Assembly (NCBI GenBank): GCA_023634235.1
Contig: JAMKCF010000162.1
Coordinates: forward strand, 1 to 64,000
Source of the DNA: Pisaster brevispinus
Lineage: Eukaryota; Echinodermata; Asteroidea; Forcipulatida; Asteriidae
Length of the DNA stretch: 64,000 nt
Direction of reading: 5' to 3'
Shown: one piece after another, positions 34,248 to 46,934 of the stretch
Numbering within the stretch: position 1 is the stretch's first letter
Layout of the letters: every line of letters starts with the position of its first letter
Program-made: the position numbers and the translations under genes
Notes under the pieces: model-generated
Seen by the model: the letters and a program-made list of their open reading frames with translations, nothing else
Told to the model about the DNA's origin: nothing
The model's database searches: none

Positions 34248-36280
34248 TAGAAACTACAACTGAGACTACAACTGAGACTACAACTGAGACTACAACTGAG
34301 ACTACAACTGAGACTACAACTGAGACTACAACTGAGACTACAACTGAGACTACAACTGAGACTACAACTGAGACTACAACTGAGACTACAACTGAGACTA
34401 CAACTGAGACTACAACTGAGACTACAACTGAGACTACAACTGAGACTACAACTGAGACTACAACTGAGACTACAACTGAGACTACAACTGAGACTACAAC
34501 TGAGACTACAACTGAGACTACAACTGAGACTACAACTGAGACTACAACTGAGACTACAACTGAGACTACAACTGAGACTACAACTGAGACTACAACTGAG
34601 ACTACAACTGAGACTACAACTGAGACTACAACTGAGACTACAACTGAGACTACAACTGAGACTACAACTGAGACTACAACTGAGACTACAACTGAGACTA
34701 CAACTGAGACTACAACTGAGACTACAACTGAGACTACAACTGAGACTACAACTGAGACTACAACTGAGACTACAACTGAGACTACAACTGAGACTACAAC
34801 TGAGACTACAACTGAGACTACAACTGAGACTACAACTGAGACTACAACTGAGACTACAACTGAGACTACAACTGAGACTACAACTGAGACTACAACTGAG
34901 ACTACAACTGAGACTACAACTGAGACTACAACTGAGACTACAACTGAGACTACAACTGAGACTACAACTGAGACTACAACTGAGACTACAACTGAGACTA
35001 CAACTGAGACTACCACTGAGACTACCACTGAGACTACCACTGAGACTACCACTGAGACTACCACTGAGACTACCACTGAGACTACCACTGAGACTACCAC
35101 TGAGACTACAACTGAGACTACAACTGAGACTACAACTGAGACTACAACTGAGACTACAACTGAGACTACAACTGAGACTACAACTGAGACTACAACTGAG
35201 ACTACAACTGAGACTACAACTGAGACTACAACTGAGACTACAACTGAGACTACAACTGAGACTACAACTGAGACTACAACTGAGACTACAACTGAGACTA
35301 CAACTGAGACTACAACTGAGACTACAACTGAGACTACAACTGAGACTACAACTGAGACTACAACTGAGACTACATCTGAGACTACATCTGAGACTACAAC
35401 TGAGACTACAACTGAGACTACAACTGAGACTACAACTGAGACTACAACTGAGACTACAACTGAGACTACAACTGAGACTACAACTGAGACTACAACTGAG
35501 ACTACAACTGAGACTACAACTGAGACTACAACTGAGACTACAACTGAGACTACAACTGAGACTACAACTGAGACTACAACTGGGGCTACAACTGGGGCTA
35601 CAACTGGGGCTACAACTGGGGCTACAACTGGGGCTACAACTGGGGCTACAACTGAGACTACAACTGAGACTACAACTGGGGCTACAACTGGGGCTACAAC
35701 TGGGGCTACAACTGGGGCTACAACTGGGGCTACAACTGGGGCTACAACTGGGGCTACAACTGGGGCTACAACTGGGGCTACAACTGGGGCTACAACTGGG
35801 GCTACAACTGGGGCTACAACTGGGGCTACAACTGGGGCTACAACTGGGGCTACAACTGGGGCTACAACTGGGGCTACATCTGGGGCTACAACTGGGGCTA
35901 CAACTGGGGCTACAACTGGGGCTACAACTGGGGCTACAACTGGGGCTACAACTGGGGCTACAACTGGGGCTACAACTGGGGCTACAACTGGGGCTACAAC
36001 TGGGGCTACAACTGGGGCTACAACTGGGGCTACAACTGGGGCTACAACTGGGGCTACAACTGGGGCTACAACTGGGGCTACAACTGGGACTACAACTGGG
36101 GCTACAACTGGGGCTACAACTGGGGCTACAACTGGGGCTACAACTGGGGCTACAACTGGGGCTACAACTGGGGCTACAACTGGGGCTACAACTGGGGCTA
36201 CAACTGGGGCTACAACTGAGACTACAACTGAGACTACAACTGAGACTTCAACTGCGACTACAACTGAGACTACAACTGGA
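34248..36280. repeat. 12-bp tandem array (~169 units)
   Basis: The consensus unit is GAGACTACAACT. Variant blocks are ordered: mostly the consensus, eight units with ACC (35012-35100), two with a TCT change near 35375, then from about 35582 a block of GGGGCTACAACT units with a short island of consensus units at 35653-35678, one GGGACT unit near 36088, and a return to consensus at the end. Because 12 is a multiple of 3, long open frames exist on both strands (TTTE/GATT on plus, VVVS on minus). Neither starts with ATG. No protein is inferred. Confidence 0.95.
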
Positions 36281-36289
36281 AGCTAACAA

Positions 36290-36390
36290 CCAGATGCCCC
36301 AATCTCCAAACACCAACCTCAAATCTCCAATTTCCAAACTCCAAACTCCAAACCCCAAACTCCAACCTCCTAACTCCACACTCCAATCTG
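36290..36390. repeat. Short C/A-rich minisatellite
   Basis: The tract repeats the phrase CCAAACT with variants. It directly follows the 12-bp array. Confidence 0.6.
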
Positions 36391-36439
36391 AAAATGGTTG
36401 GTACAACCAAAATAAAGGACAAGGTAATAACATGCTGAA

Positions 36440-37490
36440 AATATTGATAGGGTTTAACAAGCGCCAAGAATTTAGTTAGGAAGTGTATGATTTTAAGTGA
36501 AAATCTTATACGCGAACAACCACTCTAAAAGGTCAAGCTGCCAACACTTTCATCTTGCAGTCAAGGAAATTTTCTACAATAATCTGGGGGATATGAAGAA
36601 CATGGGGGAAAACCTAAAATAATTGGGGAGATTTTCAAATTTGTTTATCTGAACCTGGAAAGATGGATTTATTTTCAGGAAACTATCCGCAGAAACAGGG
36701 AGAGTTGGCTGCTCTAAGGATGGCAAAAAACACTTCTTTGACAATGTATGTGAGCTGGATTGCGGGGCAAATTCACCTCCAACAAACAGCTAGACATAGA
36801 TGAAAGTTTCTATTCGGAAATTAAATTCAGCTCTCACACACTAAATTCTAACAATTGGCAAGCAACATCAAAACCCTGCAGTTGCAAAGGCCATCATTTC
36901 GAGTTGAAACGCAGACTCGAGGCCAGTAATTTTAGAGTCTGGCCAGTAAACTAATGACCAGACCAGTCCAAAGGTCTTATAAAATTTGTACCTTTTCATG
37001 AGCCGTGGGATGAAGAGGCGACACAGACAGCACAAACTCATGAAGAAATAGCTGTGCCTACTGGACAAAGACAATTCAAAAGAACACATATAAAAAGTTT
37101 GGAAATAATCAAGTTCTGGGAAGAAACTGCAGACAAATGAAATCACTCTTGTGTCAGTGCTTGTTCAGATAAAAAAAGTTTACTTGTTAAACTGAGTAGA
37201 TAATGGATTTCTCTCTTTATTTCTGGTCTTGTAACAGAAATTCTTGTCTAGTGCATATTTTAAGCAACATGCAAGCCCTGCATTCTTGTGGATTTCCCCA
37301 TCAAATTCAAGCCCTGGAACAAGGGGCAAATTCCATAGGGCTTTTCAAGCTGACTACCGTCAGAAAAAAATATGAGGAAGAAGAAACCTCCTGAAAACTG
37401 AACTGTTGATTTAGTTCACAAACTCTCTCTTCTACCAGATCTACCAATCCTGTATTATACCTTTAATAATACTCAATCGTACCTTTTCAT
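36440..37490. repeat. Local tandem duplication, unit 1 (offset ~1.74 kb)
   Basis: The unit matches 38177-39235 in the same orientation, starting GATAGGGTTTAACA. It contains a diverged copy of the dispersed repeat seen at 2569 and two copies of an exon-like block (36990-37137 and 37480-37632). Confidence 0.8.
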
Positions 37491-37632
37491 GAGGCGTGGG
37501 ATGAAGAGCCGACACAGACAGCACAAACCCATGAAGAAATAGCTGTGCCTACTGGACAAAGACAATTCAAAAGAACACATATGAAAAGTTTGGAAATAAT
37601 TAAGTTCTGGGAAGAAACTGCAGACACAGATT
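37480..37632 (+). other. Exon-like block, one of four copies
   Basis: Four copies lie at about 36990-37137, 37480-37632, 38718-38866 and 39210-39362. In one plus-strand frame all four are open and similar: HEPWDEEATQTAQTHEEIAV, PTGQRQFKRTH, SLEIIKFWEETAD. Copies 2 and 4 continue TDF and reach GTAAAT or GTAAGT, a donor-like site. Copies 1 and 3 end at TGA. The minus strand is also open. I do not recognise the protein. Confidence 0.35.
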
Positions 37633-38176
37633 TTGTAAATGTAACTTTTTTGTTTAGGACTGTGGCAAGTCAAGATAGAATGGTATATGCACACCCAAGT
37701 GGCAAGTGGACAATTGGTAGCAGGAGGGACTGACCAGAGATCAGTGACGACGTCTTACCAATTCAAGTTTTTATTACACTTGGTCACTTAACTCCAACGG
37801 ATTTTGAAATTATAAGTTTGCCTCCTCTGCTCGAAATCCAATCTGGAATGAGCCTGACCCATAATCTGACTATGCATTCATCCCTTGTTCTGTTCTACAA
37901 TAATTAGTGGAGTGTTGTGGCCTAGCGGTCCAGTGATGCAGACCTCACAGAACAGACTGGGCTTGTTATCATAACAACACAAAAGGACACTTTAAATGTA
38001 TTTCCATTAGCCTGCGTCGCCTGCATATGTTATGATCTGAAAGTCTCCAAACTATAAGTGAATGTCAAAAAACTCAAAAAGCCTGAACTTTCTCAGGTGC
38101 AATCAAGAGTTCAAACAAGATCCCACTAATATAAGACTTGATTCATTAAGGAAATAATCAATAAACTTCAAATATT

Positions 38177-39235
38177 GATAGGGTTTAACATGCCTCAAGA
38201 ATTAAGTTCGGAAGTGTACGATTTCAAGAGAAGATCTTATACGCGAACATCCACTCTAGGTCAAGCTGCCAAAATTTTCATCTTGCAGTCAAGGAAATTT
38301 TCTACAATAATCTGGGCGATATGAAGAACATGGCGGAAAACCTAAAATAATTGGGGAGATTTTCAAATTTGTTTATCTGAACATGGAAAGATGGATTTAT
38401 TTTCAGGGAACTATCCGCAGAAACAGGAAGAGTTGGCTGCTCTAAGGATGGCAAAAAACAGTTCTTTGACAATGTATATTAGCTGGATTGCGAGGCGAAT
38501 TCACCTCCAACAAACAGCTAGACACAGATGAAAGTGTCTATTCGGAAATTAAATTCAGCTCTCACACACTAAATTCTGATGAGTGGTAAGCAACATCAAA
38601 ACCCTGCAGTTGCAAAGGCCATCATTTCGAGTTGAAACGCAGACTCGAGGCCAGTAATTTTAGAGTCTGGCCAGTAAACTAATGACCAGACCAGTCCAAA
38701 GGTCTTATAAAATTTGTACCTTTTCATGAGCCGTGGGATGAAGAGGCGACACAGACAGCACAAACTCATGAAGAAAAAGCTGTGCCTACTGGACAAAGAC
38801 AATTCAAAAGAACACCTATGAAAAGTTTGGAAATAATTAAGTTCTGGGAAGAAACTGCAGACAAATGAAATCACTCTTGTGTTAGTGCTTGTTCAGATAA
38901 AAACAGTTTACATGTTCAACTGTGTAGATAATGGATTTTTCTCTTTGATTCTGGTCTTGTAACAGAAATTCTTGTCTACTGCATATTTAAAGCAACATGC
39001 AAGACCTGCATTCTTGTGGATTTCCCCAACAAATTCAAGCCCTGGAACAAAAGGCGAATTCCAAAGGGCTTTTCAAGATGACTACCGTCAGAAAAAGATA
39101 TGGGGAAGAAGAAACCTCCTGAAAACTGAACTGTTGGTTAAGGTCACAAACTCTCTCTTCTACCAGATCTACCAATCCTGTATTATACCTTTAATAATAC
39201 TCAATCGTACCTTTTCATGAGCCGTGGGATGAAGA
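38177..39235. repeat. Local tandem duplication, unit 2
   Basis: This is the second copy of 36440-37490, with small indels. It carries exon-like blocks 3 and 4. Within each unit the two blocks are about 490 bp apart, so an older duplication sits inside the 1.74-kb one. Confidence 0.8.
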
Positions 39236-39800
39236 GCCGACACAGACAGCACAAACTCATGAAGAAATAGCTGTGCCTATTGGACAAAGACAATTCCAAA
39301 GAAGACATATAAAACGTTTGGAAATAATTAAGTTCTGGGAAGAAACTGCAGACACAGATTTTGTAAGTATAACTTTTCTTCATGACTGTGGCAAGTCAAT
39401 GTAGAATGGTATATGCACACAAGCAGCAAGTGGACAATTTGGTAGCAGGAGGGACTGACCAGAGCAGAGTCAGAGATCAGAAGAAACCTACCGAAAACTT
39501 AACTGTTGATTTAGTTCACAAAATGTCTCTGACAACTGGAATTCATAGATGATGATAGAGATGAATAAAGTATTATTATGTGCTGCAGACATAATTTCCA
39601 AACCAGACTAAACCAGAATGAGTGCTCCCGACTTGACTAATATTAGCATTCTCGCCACTGTCTTCACTGACAAACGTTGCTGCCGTCACTGTTTAGTGTT
39701 TGTTTTCTCCCAAAAGTTGTAATGATCGTAGAGAAACAAACCTAACTGCACAAACGACATGATAAACCGTAGAACAAGAGTAGAATAAAGTGATATTTAC

Positions 39801-39913
39801 CTGAACATTCGCACACATGCAGTGCCTACATCTTCAATCATTCGAAGGCTGCATTCAAAATGAAGAAGAAGAACAACAACAGCAAAAACGTAGCCAGAAA
39901 CCCGAAGTGTCAT
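39801..39913 (-). CDS. Possible signal-peptide first exon
   Basis: ATG at 39913 on the minus strand opens MTLRVSGYVFAVVVLLLHFE and continues to a CAG|GTAAAT donor at 39801. The hydrophobic core and the following polar stretch fit a signal peptide. It lies upstream, in the right orientation, of CUB exon set A, so it could be the first exon of that gene. No intervening exon connects them, so this link is inference. Confidence 0.4.
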
Positions 39914-39919
39914 CTTGTC

Positions 39920-42685
39920 TTCGTAAAGCAAAATAATGCTGGAGAAACCCCGCGAAAATTCCAAACGCTAGTTTTTGGCTGTGAGGGCGCTGTACAATAA
40001 AATAAGCTACATGACGAGTAAAAATTACGTCATTAGAATGCGACGTCAGCAACGTCATCCAAGTAAGCACAAATGAAGTGAGGGGGGGGGGTGTACTTCA
40101 AACATTTGAGAAACTAGTCATCCTTGATCTTGCAACTTTTCTGAATTCAGTAATTAAGATTAAATAAGTAAAAGTAAAATAGTATGCATGTTATCGTAAT
40201 CTGAAAACTGCATACGTTTACACATTGAAAAATTAAACCACTTTCGTCATTCAAGAACTAATATTACTAGTTTTTATGCAGATGAAAATATGTTGTCAAT
40301 CTTAAATTTTTAATCGACAACCTTTACGTTAATTAAATTAACAAATTAAATTGGAAGTGTTGAAATTGAACTACTCTTGCAATGATAGTCTCAGAGCGGG
40401 TTTCTTTCTCACTATTGCAATGATGGGGACTTCTGAACTAATCGAAAAGTTGTTTTCCTTTTTGTAGTTTTTCGTTGGAATAATAATAGGCCTAATAAAT
40501 TTTATATTAACACCAATATTTTTCCCCAACAATTAATATTTTTCTTTTAACCACTTGTAGTACCTTTTAAATATGTTTGTATGAACGCATTCAATTGTGT
40601 TTGTTTTTCAATAAAATATCAAATATCGAAAAGAAAAGTAGTGTACTCAACAGCGTTATGTAATTGTGCGTGTTATGGATGGAAAATGGCGTATATAACT
40701 GTGATACTAACCACTAATCAATGGACCAAATTTGCCAACTCAAAAATTTGGTACGTTCAGTTTGACAGTTTTCAAGATTCTGGGCTTAAACTTACACTTT
40801 TACTAATAACGAAGAGTACATTCTTAGAGGTAGTTATTACTCAACCGCATAAGGCAAATGTACGTGAGACGCAAATGACATCTGCATAGATGTGGTTAAT
40901 TAACAGCCAATTAATTCACTAATTACTGGACCAATTTAGCTACTTCAAAAAGTGGTGTGCCCAGGCTATAACAGTCTTCAAGATCCTGGGCTAATTTTAT
41001 TTTACTGATAATGAAGGATACAATTTTTTTAAAGGTAGTTTACTCAACTGCATGTGCATTTTACCAGCTCTAGATGGAAAATGGCATCTGTAAAACTGTA
41101 TTTAACCACTAATTAGTGAAACAAATAAGGCAGCTCAAAAATAGCCACAACTATATACAGACACCATTTCTATTTATAATGCCTGTGCTTTTGAGTCAAC
41201 TACTTTTCTGAATAGAATTTGTACTCTTCATTATGAATAGAAGCTGGCTAATTTGGCTCACTTATTAGTGGTTAATTAACCACAGTTTTTCAGATGCCAT
41301 TTTTACTCTTTGCCTATTTATGCAGGGACTATACTTTTTTGCAAAAGAATCTTTAAAAGGATGTAAGAGCTATAAAAAGTGGCTCAACATATTGTAAGAG
41401 CTCATCCCTATCTGCCAGAAGGGGAGCGGACTACCCGCTAAACTCGGAGACAAACAAATTACTCCAAAATGGAAACAGAAATGCAGGTACTCGCTCATCT
41501 TGTAATTCTCCCCCAAAGGGAACATAACAAAATACAATATTATAAATATAAAGTCAATTAATAAAGCAAAACAAAGCAATTGGCAGAGATGAGGGAATTT
41601 ATGAGGACCCTCCTCACTTAATTAACAGTTAATGTAGAGACAAGGGAAGGAGGCCGGCCTTCTATTTAAAAATTATTTCTGGAATAAAGTTATGATTTGA
41701 TACAGATACTCACAAATAGCTCTATGACCCTATCCCTCCCTACTGAAATGCATTTGGAGTATGGCCAGAGTCATGCTTTGTACAAAATAAAGAAAAATAA
41801 AAAGAGAAAATAAATGTGCTCTTGATCTCTCTTGCTTAAAGCTAAAATGAAAAAGAGAATGAGCCTAAAGGTCGAGACTTCAAACTTAACTTTTCACTAT
41901 AAATATTCTAACAACCAAGTTGGAGGAGACAATTGAACATTGAGGATGCACTTGGGTTCCCTACTTTACGACCACGCGACCCGAGTGGTCCATAAAAACA
42001 AACAATGCGACCTAGAAAGGATTTATGAAAATGACATTTATATATGAATAAGATTTTAAGATGTATTAAAATTGACAAACTTTGTGACTTGAAAGTCAAA
42101 TTACAGAGTCATTACAATAGTAAAAAATCGATAAGACATACTTTTTTTTTTAAGGACACCTAAATAGCAAAAAATAGATAAGAAAAACAGATTGCACACT
42201 CGCCTTTAAAACAAAAACAGAAGCACATAAACAAAAGAAACACCTCACTGTAGTTTAAAAGGGAAATGGAATAATTAACAGGGACATAAATGTTTAAATA
42301 AAACATAAAATTAAATAAGAACCTCACTCAGACCACCACACACAATAAAATGGAGAAATAATTAAGAATTAATTAAACCTATGAAATAAGGAACAGGGCT
42401 ATTTTTAAAACGACTGGATCTGGTGGGGATGGTTGAAACATGATGACTATTTCGGAGGTTTCGACCATGACTCTCATGCCTGGTAGGGGGAAGGTCTCTA
42501 GTGTGAGGGTTATTAGCAAGTTCATTAGCAAAACGCCTGCAGTGTGCCTCTCTCCTACCAGCCAGAGAGTCAAGGCCAAGCTATATATGCACCTCATACT
42601 CACAATTTGACTAACTTGTGAGATTCATACACAAGAAAATTATACATAAACAGTCCCTCACACTTAAGGAAAATACACTGTATAT
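39920..42685. other. Gene-free stretch with diverged repeats
   Basis: At 40670-41310 three to four copies of a roughly 200-bp unit occur, partly inverted, with phrases such as CAAGATTCTGGGCT, AACCACTAATCA and GGAAAATGGC. The rest is AT-rich and I see no gene. Confidence 0.5.
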
Positions 42686-43039
42686 AATTATATGCACTGA
42701 AAGTAACAATATGACCAGACATTAAATCAGTTCTTCTAAATACAAATATGCATGAATAAAACATTCTCAGCAAAAAAATTACTACAAATTGGCTCTAAAA
42801 ATCATGGAAAAAGTACTACACACACAAAAATACATAGTGGCCTGACGTTTCGACCCTAGCAGAGTCTTTCTTGAAGGCTAAATGACAAGACTACAAACAT
42901 AAAAAGTGGAGTGGAGATAGACGTTACAGATGAAAGCACACAGAGAAAGCAGGAGGATGAACAAAAAGGAGGGTAACAAAAGGGGGTGGGGGTGGGGGAG
43001 GGGCTGGTTTGACCACAAGAGGAACGATTACAAAAGACA

Positions 43040-43830
43040 AAATAAATGATGTATATTCGGTTTGCAGTAATCACCGTGTGTATATCTACTAGCTATGTAG
43101 ATTTGTTCTTAAAGAACTAGGTCTTGCTTTTTATTTTATTTTTATTTTACTGCCGCAGAGTAGATTTGGAAATCGGGAGACTACTTCGGGAGACTACTTA
43201 GTTCTGAAAAGAACTGTCCAGCTTATTAGCTACTACCTGGGTGGAGGGTAGGAAATCGGCCGGGACTACTACTTTAGCTTAATAGTGGATAGGATCGAGG
43301 GGACTTCTCAGTATTAACTTCATTGCTGCGGAGTGAGTTCTTAATTGGTCTCAACATTTAGACTAGCTTGCTCTAGTCATTGTCAGCAGACGATGTCTAG
43401 AGCATAGCTTGCTCTAGTCATCATCTCATCGTTAGGAGATGATGACTGGAGCAAGCTAGTAGAAACCGACTAGCTTGCTCTAGTCATTGTACGGAGATGA
43501 TGACTAGAGCAAGCTAGTCTAAATGTTGAGACCAACTAAGAACTCACTCCGAGGCAATGAAGTTAATAACGAGAAGTCCCCTCGATCCTATCCACTATGA
43601 AGCCAAAGTAGTAGCCCCGGCCGATTTCCTACCCACCGCCCAGGTAGTAGCTAATAAGCTGGACAGTTCTTTTCAGAACTAAGTAGTCTCCCGAAGTAGT
43701 CTCCCGATTTCCAAATCTACTCTGCGGCAGTAGAATAAAACAAAATTAAAAAGCAAGACCTAGTTCATTAGAGCAAATCTACATAGCTAGTAGATATACA
43801 TACGGTGTTATTGCAAACTGAATATACATT
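43040..43830. mobile_element. Fold-back element, copy B
   Basis: The arms are the same as in the element at 30510-31600. The centre differs: it has several alternating copies of GCTTGCTCTAGTCAT and its complement between 43365 and 43520. Copy B lacks the internal repeat of copy A. Confidence 0.8.
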
Positions 43831-44096
43831 GATACCTCATCATGCAAAGCCTCAAAAAGTATAAAATAAATGATGGGAAGAGGGAAAGAAAAGTAATTAA
43901 TTAGTGAATGAGGCAGATTAGAGGCGTCTCATCTGTGGTAAAAAGGAGAAGGCAAAGACAAAAGGTTATTAGACATTTCCTTCTTAGATGTTTAGACCAT
44001 GGGGTTGAATGGTCTGGAGACGCCTTATCCATAGCTTCTCCCTACTCAGACCAACAATCTTGTGGTTTCCTCAAAGCCCTGTAAAATCATGAGAGA

Positions 44097-44180
44097 AATG
44101 GAGTGATTAGAAAGATAAAGTGACGTCCTACACAGCTGTATCCAGCTTTTGGATGTTGACTGTGGATCTGGCTAGGATTT
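44097..44180 (-). pseudogene. CUB-gene copy B, remnant of last exon
   Basis: The segment is homologous to 31740-31847. It still reads IHSQHP, AGY and VGRHF, but then shifts and stops. A different upstream context (GAGAGAATAAATCC) replaces the acceptor used in copy A. Confidence 0.45.
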
Positions 44181-44752
44181 ATTCTCTCTGTAAACACCTG
44201 TACAAATTGTTGAGAGTTGTGCAGGCGGTCAATAAAACACATACATGTACAATTAATTATCTTATACAATGCAAGTATGTCAATAAAATGTCAATACAAA
44301 TGAAGGCAACTCCTAAATATTCAGTCTCTACCAAATAATGATTATCTCAAAGAAAGCAAATGCATGAGTGCGTGATCGGAGAACATAGAATATATAGCAT
44401 GACACTGGATGGGCAAGAAGGCATAAGTTACCTAACACACAGGGCCCACTAATCATCATCATTCACACAACAAACTCACAAACCTATGCCTCCAAGTCGA
44501 ATCCCACCAGCCAAACCGCAGTCAACACACCCATGCATTCCATTTAAAGTATTACACATAATTATTAATATTATTATTAATATTACAATATGAACCTGGT
44601 CGGAAGACAAGCAGCTAATAAACTATATAAAAAATAAAGACATGTAGGCTGACCACTACCTGTACTAGTAGTAATTTTGTACTGATAGCCATAATTCAGT
44701 TCATACATAGAAAAAGCCGCCGTCCAACCACTCTGATGTCCAACACTTTACA

Positions 44753-44909
44753 GGAAAATGTCTCTTTCTCTCGAGCTCTCTGCAACCTTGGAAACACTAC
44801 TCGTCGTCTGTTTGGAATTTTGCGATGACTTCACTCCCCTCGGTGATCCAAGTGAAAGTTTTTGCATCCCCACAGAAGACAGACACTTCTTGGGTATTAC
44901 GTCCTGAAT
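44753..44909 (-). pseudogene. CUB-gene copy B, CUB C-terminal-half exon, stop
   Basis: It reads NTQEVSVFCGDAKTFTWITE and GSEVIAKFQTDDE, then TAG, then CFQGCRE out to CCT|GTAAAG. Compared with copy A the TAG looks like a three-base change or insertion. The frame of the CUB text does not match the acceptor phase, so one more shift is likely near the start. Copy A and copy B are damaged at different sites. Confidence 0.65.
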
Positions 44910-45639
44910 CTGAACACACACAAAAAAAGAAAAGATTTCGCTATGTCAGTGGAGCCAGGTTGCAATTGAAATTTTTGTTGGTAGTGCAATAAGTGAAGGC
45001 AAAAAACAATTAAAAGAGATACGACCTTATCGCGTGGAGCAAAATGTGTGCTTGCTATAGCGTGTTAGATATGACCTTTCGACCTATCAAGTTATGACCT
45101 TGTGTGTTTTTTATAACTTTAAAGCACGTTTGCCCAAAACAAGGCTAAAAGCCACTCTTGGTATTGGTGGTTACGTACAAGACAAAAAACATTCAATATG
45201 AGAATAACTCAGGGAGCTAAAGGAGGATTTGCGTCTGAAATCAGTTTAGATTGTAGGATGGAGAGAAATGTTGATTTAACAGGTAAGGAGTTCCAAAGAG
45301 ATGTACATGGCATAAAGCTGTTGGATTGCTTTTTGTTCTACATCTCAGCCAAGCAAGATTAACAAGCAGAAAGCCTGGTTTAACACTCAAACATCCTGAT
45401 AGGAGGAACCAGGTCGGACACACAGGTAGCACGTTTACCTTGCAAACATCCGTGTAAAAGACAGAGGCTGGCTACAGACCTTCTGTGGGAAAGCAGTTGT
45501 AGTTTTGATCCCATGCCTTCACCAACAAGATTAACAAATACAGTGCGCTTCTGATTCTATCTTATAATTGAAATCCAAAGACATTTTTTCAGCAGTCAAA
45601 TCAGTTGGAGACAAATTAACGGTAAAACCCTGTTCTTAC

Positions 45640-45828
45640 CTCAATAAAGTCCTTCGTGCATTGCAGATCGGATTCAAGTTTGAAATGACTAAAGGAAAGC
45701 ATCACGTACTGCCATGGGACGTCAGTTTGACAATGATTGTTGAAAGCACAGCAGGGAGTTGTTTTATAACGGGTGCTGGAAGCGTTGTTCGGTGATTGGA
45801 TGATTCCAGGCTCTGATGTCAGCGTTAT
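45640..45828 (-). pseudogene. CUB-gene copy B, CUB N-terminal-half exon, intact
   Basis: The 63-codon exon has an AAAG acceptor and GAG|GTAAGA donor. It reads ITLTSEPGIIQSPNNASSTR, then WQYVMLSFSHFKLESDLQCT and KDFIE. The G-I-QSPN start, paired Cys and F-LE...C-DFIE end are a good CUB N-terminal half. It is undamaged but its partner exon at 44753 is broken. Confidence 0.7.
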
Positions 45829-46744
45829 CTTTAATTACAACCTTTATGTAGACGAAAAAAAGAAAAAAAGAGAATATCACAGTGATGATAAGTACAATAT
45901 AAGTTAGGTACCAGTCGTCATGACGTTTTGGCGGATCATAACTTGAGTCTACTCAGCATTTTTATACTGCAGATAGCATTTTTTGTGTGCTAACAGGCAT
46001 TATGAAATTAGGCTAAAGGTTCAAAATCTTATACAGATGCTTACCCTAAAACTATGCTAAACCTTGCGAACTACACTTTATAACTACACATTGCGTTATT
46101 TTAAATAATATGACAATATTACCCTGAGCAAATGAAAGGCTCATTTTACAGGATAAATATAATTTCTCACAGTAACGATCGTAGCACAAGGTGGCTAAAT
46201 CATCAGTCTTTAAAAAGTAGAAAAACAAGAGTAGATTCTCAGAAATACACCACAATAAAAGCATTTTTTTAAACCAAAGTTTGATGATCAAGAATCAACT
46301 AAACATTTTGGTTGTTTCCAAGTAATGCCTTGCACAAGAAAACTGACCTATAGAACTTCCAAATTTGATTTGCAAAATTTACATAGGCAGGAAGCGTTAG
46401 CAGAAATAAACTTGTTATTTGCACTTTTCTTGAGAATGTTTTGTGGATGTCAGATACCATCAAGTGGGAATGAAGATACTCTGCCAAACACTAATAGAAT
46501 TATAAACGGAAGGTTTATCTCTAGTTTCCATCACTGGAACTCTAGGTGGCAGCAAACATACAGGGTTATTTTCCATTGTTGACATAGTACTGAACATGCA
46601 CACATCTCCGAAGACAATGGATGTACCTGGTTAGTCTACTGCCTGCTGTTATTCCCAGAAGCCTCCACTCTGTGCGTAACATTGCTAGTCTGTACACTCC
46701 AGTATATAAAGTTTGCTTTACAACATTAACTTGATGAAAAGTAC

Positions 46745-46934
46745 CTAAAAATAATGTTTCTCGCAGTCAGCATCGAGTATCACAAGCTCATGAATGACGA
46801 GAAGTGCAGTCTCTTCTGGAGGGAGAGTAAAGAGGATCTGACAGCTGCAGTCTGCTGGGAGAAGGTGTAGTGTAGGCAGGTCTTCGGTCAGAGATATGGC
46901 AAGGGCTGGCACATGGAAGACGTTGACACACTAC
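46745..46934 (-). pseudogene. CUB-gene copy B, variant CUB exon
   Basis: One frame reads VNVFHVPALAISLTEDLPTL, then LLPADCSCQILFTLPPEETA, then LLVIHELVILDADCEKHYF. It ends TTTTTAG|GTAC, one T longer than the equivalent exon of copy A. Unlike copy A it keeps the final Cys. Acceptor TTTCAG is present. It shows what the copy A exon start looked like before the 12-bp array. Confidence 0.65.

Noticed and set aside
34120..35100. A minus-strand VVVS-repeat protein fused to a CUB exon
   Set aside because: The VVVS part is the same 12-bp array read backwards. The paralogous exon at 46745-46934 has a different, non-repetitive start.
34238..36286. A 682-codon threonine-rich frame on plus (TTTE/GATT) as a mucin gene
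   Set aside because: It is generated by a 12-bp tandem repeat, has no ATG start (the first codon is TTG), no signal peptide and no flanking coding sequence. The opposite strand is equally open.
36248..36467. Tryptophan-rich minus-strand frames (GVWSLE repeats)
   Set aside because: They come from the C/A-rich minisatellite after the 12-bp array.
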